The notes below the pieces were generated by a model. That model searched no databases and was not told the origin of the DNA. It saw only the letters and a list, made by a program, of their open reading frames with translations. Positions 58,457-64,000 of a stretch of 64,000 nucleotides of DNA are shown piece after piece. The stretch comes from Wolfiporia cocos. Taxonomy: Eukaryota > Basidiomycota > Agaricomycetes > Polyporales > Phaeolaceae. A program made the position numbers and the translations under genes. The first letter of the stretch is position 1. The number at the start of each line of letters is the position of its first letter. Location of the stretch: the NCBI GenBank assembly GCA_029448655.1, contig JACCLO010000004.1, positions 3,534,001 to 3,598,000 on the forward strand, read 5' to 3'.

Positions 58457-59900
58457 ATGGCAACCATGTCACCCAGCTTTTTCGACCGTCTCATTCAGAC
58501 CGCTTCGCTTTTGCTGCTTGTGGAATCCACATCTGCTGTTGTTACGAACCGGACTATCGACGACGAGAACGGCGACTCAGTTACTGGCCTGAGGCCTATC
58601 TATGCGGGGGAGTGGAATTACGGTCCCACTTGTACTGGCTGCTTCGTCCAGCCAGACGAGTCAGACCTATTCGACGGTACATGGCATGACGTAACAGCCT
58701 CTCCAACAGACCCGTCCCCTAGGAATGTAACGATTCAGTTCAATGGTAAGTGGGCGCTGCTAAGTATATGTTAAGTTCAATCTTACATCGGATGATAACA
58801 AGGTACCGCTGTTTGGGTACATTGTGTCGTCCCAAACTACGTCGAATACGCCACGACCTACGTGAACATCAGTTTTGAGCTTGATGGAGATCTTGTCGGC
58901 ATATATTCGCACGAACCGAGCGATTCTATTGAGTACCAGTACAATGTGACAGTATACGGCAACACTTCGCTGCCAAACACCGAACATACTCTTGTCATGA
59001 CGCCACAACGCAAAGCCAATGCGTCGTATATGGCATTTGATTGGGTTGAATATTCGTACGTGTCAATCGTCTTTTCTTACTTTGTGATTGGCACGAAACA
59101 TACCTTGTAGATATGACCCTGATGGCCTCGGCGCACACTCCTCGTCCACAACCGCAGCCTCTTCGACAGCTTCAACAGGTACCCCTACGCCTTCGGGGTC
59201 CACCACGCCGGTTACGACATCTAGCCCATCCACGCATACGACTCCCGTTGGTGCCATTGCGGGAGGCGTAATAGGTGGAGCGGCTGCTCTTGCAATCGGG
59301 CTCCTAGCTTTCTTGTATCTTCTCCGCCGTCATCGGGCCAGCGCTGACAGGATTATCATGTATCGTGGAGAAGGCCGCCTGGACGCCATCGAGGAGCCCA
59401 TCGTCAAGCCGGAGCCATACATGGACAGCCCCAGCACGTCCCAAGTGGCGCTGCCGTCTGCTCTGCACCCTCAGTCCGCCGCTGAGCACGGCATTTCGGA
59501 GATTAGTTCCTCGAGCTTGTCGGCGCAGATGAACAGCGCGACAGGTGCGAGCTCCACCGCACTCGCGTTGACAGCGGCGAGCGGCTCGGCAACCGCGACT
59601 ACCAGGAGCGGGCAGGGGAGCGGGCAGGGGCGGAGCAAGGCGGCAATGCGACGCGAGGAACTCGCGCGACAGATGCAGCACATCGAGCAGCACGTCGCGG
59701 ACCTGCAGGGCCGGCGCAGCTCGGTACGGCAGGGCTCCACGCCTGCGGAGTCAGCGACAGAAGAGTCAAATGACATGGAGCTTAGAAGGCAGATCGAGAG
59801 TCTGCAGCTCGAAGTGGAGAGGCTCAGAGCGGAGGCCGAGGTAGCGGCGGCGGCCAATGACCCGCCACCAGCCTACGAAGAGGCGGAGGAAGAGTCCTAG
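58457..59900 (+). CDS. Receptor-like single-pass membrane protein A with PPxY tail
   Basis: A 443-residue type I membrane protein from exons 58457-58745, 58803-59055 and 59111-59900. A signal peptide (LIQTASLLLLVESTSA) precedes an ectodomain of about 190 residues with RTIDDENGDSVTG, WNYGPTCTGCFVQPD (a CxxC), TWHDVTASPTD, YQYNVTVYGN and HTLVM, likely a beta-sandwich with N-glycans. A Ser/Thr stalk leads to one transmembrane helix (AIAGGVIGGAAALAIGLLAFLYLL) with a basic stop. The cytosolic tail has a coiled coil (REELARQMQHIEQHVADL and a second Leu/Glu/Arg helix) and ends DPPPAYEEAEEES, a PPxY motif for WW-domain ubiquitin ligases. I know related proteins only in basidiomycetes; no function is established. 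Upstream in-frame ATGs exist (58421). It is the only intact member of the cluster. Confidence 0.8.
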
Positions 59901-60745
59901 AGCGACCGGTATCTACAATTCTGATGTTGTCGCATTTTAACATTGGCTACTTACAATACTTTCCAATTGTACAGCCGGTCGACGTGTCCAGCGCTGCTGA
60001 TAATCAGCTGTATATGTACGGTAACGCTTGACAGATACCGCTGTCGCATAGCCTGATGAACCACTGTTGTGAATGCGAACAAGAGAAAATAAGACATTAC
60101 TATTAATTAGTTCGGTTGGTAAAGATTATTGCGCTAAGTTTCGAGTGGCAGGCCAGGCATGGTGTGTGGAGCACTCATGAATGAAATATTGACTTCTAAC
60201 TCTCTATATTCAGCATGACTTACATACTTTTCTTTAAGAAGTCAAACGCAGGTAGATTATCTGATGATACTACTACTATTTTCTAACTGAACTTATTGCT
60301 ATCTTCAAGCATCACATAAAAGCACGTACCTTTGTTTACAAGAGGAAGTTGCGTGCATAATGTAATTCTTATCAGCGCTGTTAGTGTATGGATCATGACG
60401 GCTTCGCTACAATGACAGATTGCTGATGACGACTCAACGCACTGTTGGACAAATCTCGCTCGTCACATCCTGCGATTGGGGCGTCCGCACATCATTGTTT
60501 ATACGAAGATTTGATCTTATCTTTTTCGCCACTGATAGTTGCTGCTGCCGTCCTCACACGGTAACGGAACGAAAGCCAGCACTGTCAATCTCGAGAGACG
60601 CCCCAACTATGAACTAACAGGCCGTACAATAATCATCTAACCTACTCTGACAGCTATTGCGTACTTTGCCGCTGGGTATGCGAAGGTAAGCGCCGCGACT
60701 TGCGCCTAACTTCGTCTCAGACAACTTTGATTACCACTCCGTCCC
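59901..60745. other. Intergenic, AT-rich, between copies A and B
   Basis: No gene seen. It is clearly richer in A/T than the neighbouring genes. Confidence 0.5.
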
Positions 60746-62163
60746 ATGAAACTAGCTTATCCGTCGCAGTTGTGCTCTACACTCGTGCTTTTTTGCTATC
60801 ATTGCAGGGCACTTGTTGAGAATAGAACAATTGACGATCAATTTGGTGATTCAGTGACGGGTCGTCCCCCGGTATATGGCAGTCCTACCAACAGGTCTTG
60901 GAACTACGGCCCTACATGCCCTGGATGCTTCGTACAACCAAATCCTGGCTATACATTCGACCGATCTTGGCATGATTGTACGGCTTCTCCTACAGACGGA
61001 ATGTCGCACTCTCATTTAACGGTAAGTATATCGGCAATCTAGATGCAGCGGCGATGCTCATAGTGAATGAAGGTACTTCCATCTCGGTGTATTGCATAAT
61101 CGCCAACACCATCCAGTACACCACTACATACACAAACCTATCCTTCACGTTGGATGGGATGCAATATGGGACATACATTCATGACCCAGATCCAACTTCT
61201 GATTACGAATACAATGTGACAGTATCTTCCGCTCAAGCTTTAACGGAACACACGCTGGTCATGACGCCCATCGGCATCGGTGGCCAAAATTCTTCGCTTA
61301 TGCTCTTCGACTGGGCGATGTACACGTGAGTTTGCGGTCTCTGCGGAGATGAGGTCGCTCACAACTCTCTAGATATGAGTCGAGCGATACTGCCTCAAGC
61401 TCCCCCGTGACTGTCTCAAGCTCCTCCGCGATCAGAGTCGTAACTACCTCATCGTAACAGCAGTCCTTAGAGCCTAATGCACAATCGCGTATTCGCGATC
61501 GTACAACTCCCATAGGCGCGATTGTTGGCGGTGTGTTGGGCGGAAGAGCCGCATTGGCGGTTGGAGCGGCCCTCATAATGTGGTGTAGCTGTTGCAAACA
61601 TCGACGTGCAGCGAGCATGATTCGCGTCGATACTGCCGAAACACAACGGGGATCGCTGGAAAACACCAGTGTCGCGGTGGGTCCATTCTTGGAGCAGCCG
61701 TTAATAAGCCAGGTCGCATTGGAGCCCTCAGGATCCCCAAGGCATAATGACACAAGTCACTCTGATCCCTCAGGGCTTAAAATTCTGATCATGGTCTCTG
61801 AAACGAGTAGCCTACTGGGATCTAGCTCTGACGCCCTGCTGTCGACCATCATGCATCACTACTACCACCTCACATACTGTTTCTGCTGGGGAGACCTCAA
61901 AAAGGGCGACACGACGCGAAGAACTCTCTCGTCAGATGCGGGATATCGAGCAGCATGTCGCCGCACTAGATGGACGACAAAGCTCTGTGCGTCGTGGGAC
62001 AGAAGCCATGGAGGGCTGGACAGAGGCAGAGATGTACGGTGACTAGTAGAACTGAGAAGACAAGTTGAGAGCCCGCAGCTAGCTAAGTCAAACGATTAAG
62101 GGCGGAGCTGGCAGTGGCGAACGACCCACCACCAGCTTACGAGATTGCAGGCGAGAACTTCTA
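60746..62163 (+). pseudogene. Receptor-like membrane protein B, broken copy
   Basis: Second member of the family of gene A. The ectodomain reads RTIDDQFGDSVTGRPPVY and YGPTCPGCFVQPN, then shifts frame near 61000 just before the text for NVALSFNG, which continues in another frame up to the same intron. Exon 2 (about 61073-61326) is intact and ends in the same phase as in A and C. Exon 3 meets TAA at 61455-61457 in the stalk, after which the same frame still codes a transmembrane helix (IGAIVGGVLGG). A further shift near 61900 leads to EELSRQMRDIEQHVAAL, and the last fragment reads NDPPPAYEIAGENF. At least three lesions mean no full protein. The retained PPxY text shows the tail was once under selection. 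Confidence 0.8.
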
Positions 62164-62464
62164 GATTATCTTCTCTACGTGGTAATGTCAATGATAGAGG
62201 AGCCTGTCACGTGCCAACGTGTAACGGATTGGGCGTTGGATTGGGCGTTGGACTACCGTCCCGACATCCAGTCCCGTTACTCCAGCGCCTGAACTGGGTC
62301 CTGCCGTACTAGGAAGTCCGTGACGACCGATCGTCACACAACGGAGATCACTATTTCAGTACAGCAGTCGAAAAACCATATGTATACATGGATGTAATGT
62401 TCATGGTCCCGCTATGTGTCCGTAGAATTGAGATAGAGCCGACTGCATTCCGGATATCTGAATA
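62164..62464. other. Tail-to-tail intergenic between copies B and C, with a short tandem repeat
   Basis: No gene. GGATTGGGCGTT occurs twice in tandem at 62226-62249. Confidence 0.6.
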
Positions 62465-63953
62465 TCACCTATCTTCTTCTTCAAAGTCATATGCAGGTGG
62501 AAGCTCCACAGCCACACGCATTCTATCCAGCTCTGCATGTAACATATCAACCCGTCTCTGCAGCTCGGAGCCATCATGCACTGTAAAGGGTGTCGACACT
62601 AATTGATGGGCAGATGTGCGGCCACCGATAGTGCCGACATTTTGGTCGCCCGGTATGGTGCCAGTGATAGGTTCAATAGCAACATCAGCCTGCTGCAGGA
62701 ATGATTCTCGACGACCTCGGCCAGTACTAGTACCCATTGGTAAGGGCCTGGCAGAAGAATACGAGCGTGTAGACACCTTGGAGGGCGGAATAACATTGGC
62801 AGCGGTGGAGGGATTGGCAGCGGTGAAGGGATTAGGAGCGGATGGCGGTAGGTCTGCATCGCGAGTATGTTCTGATCTCATATTCCGCGGAAACTCTTGA
62901 ACAGAAAATAATTGGACTGCAGTAGCATGGGCAGTCTGTAGTAGATGGCCTGTTGACACTGAAGGAAAAGAATTGGCTGCCCTACTCCGTATTCGTCAAC
63001 ATAGGTAGAGAAACGCCAGGATCAATGCCAGTAATCCAGCCACGCCGCCGACAAGAGAGCCCACTATTGCCGTGACAGGTGAACGTGAGGTGGTGGAGCT
63101 GCTATTGCCAGATGACGTCGAGGTTGAAACCTCGCCGGTCGTGGTGCTGGTGAGAGAGAAAACACTCTCCGTTATGGACCTAGCAGTGCTTGAAGGAAAT
63201 CCAATGAAGCCGGATGTTTGTCTATCACCTTCTTGTGAAGTAGACGACGTCTCAGTGTCGTTCTCATATCTATACATAACACCGCACAAATGAGTGGCTA
63301 ATGTATAGGAGATTCAAACCGCACGTACGTGTACATCGCCCAATCAAACAAAGCGAGTCCCCAACCAGGTTCGCTTTGTCCAACTGTCGACACCACCAGC
63401 GTATGCTGCGAATTGGAGAGGTTTTGACTGGAGAATACGGTGACGTTGTACTCGTATGCGGGCGAATTAGGGTTTGCGATGTGTATATAAGTTCCAGAAG
63501 GATGCCCATCTAAAGTGAAAGTGATATTTGTGTTGACACCGAGTCCAGTCTTGATAATATTGCATGTAACGAAATACACCCAAATAGCAGTGCCTTCGGT
63601 GCGAGCACTAAGAGACATGACATGGCACCAGGATACGTAGACCTACCATCGAACGCCAGAGTCACATTCCAAGGAGGTGGGTCTGTTGCTGCCGCTGTGC
63701 ACACATGCCAGGTGTGATCAAACGTATCCGGCGGATATGGTTGTACGCCGCAACCAGGACAGTCAGGTCCATAGATCCAGCTTTGTCCTTGTGGACCTTG
63801 GTAAACAGGGAGCTTGCCTGTTATAATGTCTCCGTACTCATCGTCGATAGTCCTATTCTCGACTAAGGCCCTGCTAGGTTGGGCACCCAATAGGAGTTCG
63901 AAGATCCCAAGAACGAGCCTCGAAGTGAACTTAAAGATCATAGTAGTAAGCAT
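62465..63953 (-). CDS. Receptor-like membrane protein C, with a stop after the membrane helix
   Basis: Inverted third member of the family. Exons 63953-63647, 63593-63329 and 63269 onward, with the same two intron positions and phases as gene A. Signal (LVLGIFELLLGAQPSRA), ectodomain (RTIDDEYGDIITG, YGPDCPGCGVQP, TWHVCTAAATDPP, YEYNVTVFSSQ, HTLVV), a Ser/Thr stalk and a transmembrane helix (VTAIVGSLVGGVAGLLALILAFLYLC). A TGA at 62998-62996 follows directly, giving a 281-residue protein with no tail. The same frame then stays open to 62465 and codes a tail ending VELPPAYDFEEED, again PPxY. A 42-base in-frame intron with a weak GTTGAC donor and TTCAG acceptor would remove the stop, but 42 bases is short for this genome. 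So C is either truncated by nonsense mutation or has an alternative splice form. Confidence 0.7.
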
Positions 63954-64000
63954 CTTCTGGTCGAATGCCACTAACCTGTTGGCTCAAGATCACAGGGTAG

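Noticed and set aside
62226..62249. CRISPR-like or satellite repeat
   Set aside because: Only two adjacent 12-base copies with no spacers; a simple short duplication.

Overview
This window is nuclear DNA of a filamentous basidiomycete, most likely an Agaricomycete of polypore type. The genes are split by many 45-70 bp GT-AG introns. Several protein families are ones I know mainly from mushroom-forming fungi: a 7-TM protein, CxxC ectodomain/PPxY membrane proteins, and an AlkB protein with a GRF zinc finger. The mobile element is a fungal chromodomain Ty3/gypsy retrotransposon. I rebuilt multi-exon genes by hand from splice signals, reading-frame continuity and remembered family sequences; exon lengths were checked for frame consistency.

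Left part (1-12.4 kb): one full-length LTR retrotransposon (1427-11087, minus strand) with 619-bp LTRs that I read as identical and a CGCGC target duplication sits inside the first coding exon of a 7-TM membrane protein gene. The element has three ORFs: an unknown basic coiled-coil ORF0, Gag, and a Pol carrying protease, RT, RNase H, integrase, chromodomain and a C-terminal dUTPase. It shows signs of Tf1-like self-priming and a TGATG gag/pol overlap.

Middle part (12.5-57.9 kb): a dense run of housekeeping genes. They cover DNA and RNA work (AlkB-like dioxygenase with CUE and GRF domains, RRP3 helicase, CMR1/WDR76, tRNA-Ser with an intron) and metabolism (M24 peptidase, 2OG-Fe(II) hydroxylase, SDR with an in-frame stop, argininosuccinate lyase, aspartate aminotransferase). 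Membrane traffic and glycosylation are strongly represented: TRAPPC10/Trs130, Sso1-type syntaxin, an IST1-TBC fusion, PIG-H and ALG3. Other genes are a PP4R1-like HEAT protein, an AN1 zinc finger, a FAR-17a/AIG1 protein, a 4-TM protein, a GH5 glucanase and an MCH1-like transporter.

Right part (58.4-64 kb): a cluster of three related single-pass membrane proteins. One is intact (+), one is a broken copy (+), and one is inverted (-) with an early stop. They share an ectodomain with a CxxC motif, the same two intron positions and phases, and a C-terminal PPxY motif.

The observations I rate most worth a second look are the PPxY receptor-like cluster, the IST1-TBC fusion lacking visible TBC catalytic fingers, and the three-ORF self-priming retrotransposon with a dUTPase.
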